Positions 5,811 through 6,158 of a DNA stretch of 6,158 bases are shown piece by piece. The notes beneath the pieces are model-generated. The model saw nothing but the letters and a program-made list of their open reading frames with translations, did no database searches and had not been told where the DNA came from. A program made the position numbers and the translations under genes. Within the stretch, counting starts at the first letter, position 1, and the number at the start of each line of letters is the position of its first letter. Origin of the DNA: Candidatus Latescibacterota bacterium (GTDB lineage: Bacteria; Krumholzibacteriota; Krumholzibacteriia; Krumholzibacteriales; WJIX01); the NCBI GenBank assembly GCA_030643145.1, contig DAOWMJ010000123.1, positions 1 to 6,158 of the forward strand, given 5' to 3'.

Positions 5811-6158
5811 GAAGTTTGAAGTAATAGTATCTCCTCACTTGGGTTACTGCTTTGGAGTCAAGAGAGCTATGAAGCTTCTTATGGAAGGGGTAGCAAAGTG
5901 CGGCGGGGATAATATTTATACACTCGGAGAAATAATCCATAATCCGCAGGCAGTTGAAAAAATTAAAAATATGGGAGTAAGATCGGCAAAATCACTTTCA
6001 GATATAAGAGAAGGGAGCACCGTTGTGATTAGAGCGCATGGTGTTCACCCCGACATTTTGAATGCCGCTAATCGAAGAAAAATAAATGTAATAGATACAA
6101 CATGTCCCTTTGTAAAAAGAAGCCAGGAATATGTACAGAACCTCTATGCGCAAGATCG
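5803..6158 (+). CDS. ispH: 4-hydroxy-3-methylbut-2-enyl diphosphate reductase (IspH/LytB), N-terminal part
   Basis: IspH is the cytosolic [4Fe-4S] enzyme that reduces HMBPP to IPP and DMAPP in the last step of the MEP isoprenoid pathway. The visible 118 residues include the N-terminal VSPHLGYCFGVKRAM with cluster ligand C16, EIIHNPQ with H46, RAHGV with H79, and DTTCPFVK with the second cluster ligand C101. The third cysteine and the catalytic-glutamate region lie past the window end. The start is a GTG inside the cmk-plsC 3' end (8-nt overlap), preceded by GAGG (5789-5792) at 10 nt, so coupled translation is likely. The gene is cut by the window edge with no internal break. Some bacteria carry an IspH fused to ribosomal protein S1 or followed by rpsA, and which applies here cannot be seen. 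Confidence 0.95.
   Translation, partial: MIKKFEVIVSPHLGYCFGVKRAMKLLMEGVAKCGGDNIYTLGEIIHNPQAVEKIKNMGVRSAKSLSDIREGSTVVIRAHGVHPDILNAANRRKINVIDTTCPFVKRSQEYVQNLYAQD

Overview
This window is an ordinary bacterial chromosomal segment, about 40% G+C by eye, with dense genes and ATG, GTG and possibly TTG starts. Shine-Dalgarno (SD) matches range from perfect (hisC) to weak. The gene order scpA-scpB-rluB-hisC-cmk/plsC-ispH combines the scpA-scpB-rluB block of Firmicutes and several other phyla with a cmk-ispH pairing seen in clostridia and Geobacter-like bacteria. A Gram-positive, deltaproteobacterial-type or uncultured candidate-phylum host would all fit. The sequence alone does not settle the taxonomy.

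Layout. Positions 1-692 (minus strand) hold the N-terminal part of a multi-pass membrane protein of the spermidine-synthase-like type, apparently interrupted by a frameshift in a G6C3 tract. Positions 693-1045 are an AT-rich divergent intergenic region. It contains a good sigma-70-type promoter for scpA (970-998), a second promoter-like site (780-808), and a hairpin followed by T5 (881-911). From 1046 to the window end six plus-strand gene functions follow. scpA, scpB, rluB and hisC are very tightly packed, with short overlaps or a few bases between them. A 111-bp gap with two dyad symmetries and a promoter-like site precedes the cmk-plsC fusion gene. ispH then overlaps the end of cmk-plsC by 8 nt and runs off the window.

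How the genes relate. ScpA and ScpB are the non-SMC subunits of the SMC condensin, which organises chromosomes. The RluB-type enzyme modifies 23S rRNA. HisC is a PLP aminotransferase of histidine (possibly also aromatic) biosynthesis. Cmk recycles CMP/dCMP, and the fused PlsC domain should acylate lysophosphatidic acid. IspH makes IPP/DMAPP in the MEP pathway. This is a growth-linked housekeeping cluster rather than a dedicated pathway or a defence or mobile island.

I saw no mobile element, CRISPR array, tRNA or rRNA, and no evidence of a novel multi-gene system. The points most worth a second look are the frameshift, the possible small RNA or leader upstream of scpA, the Cmk-PlsC fusion with its altered acyltransferase motif, and the dyads over the cmk promoter.
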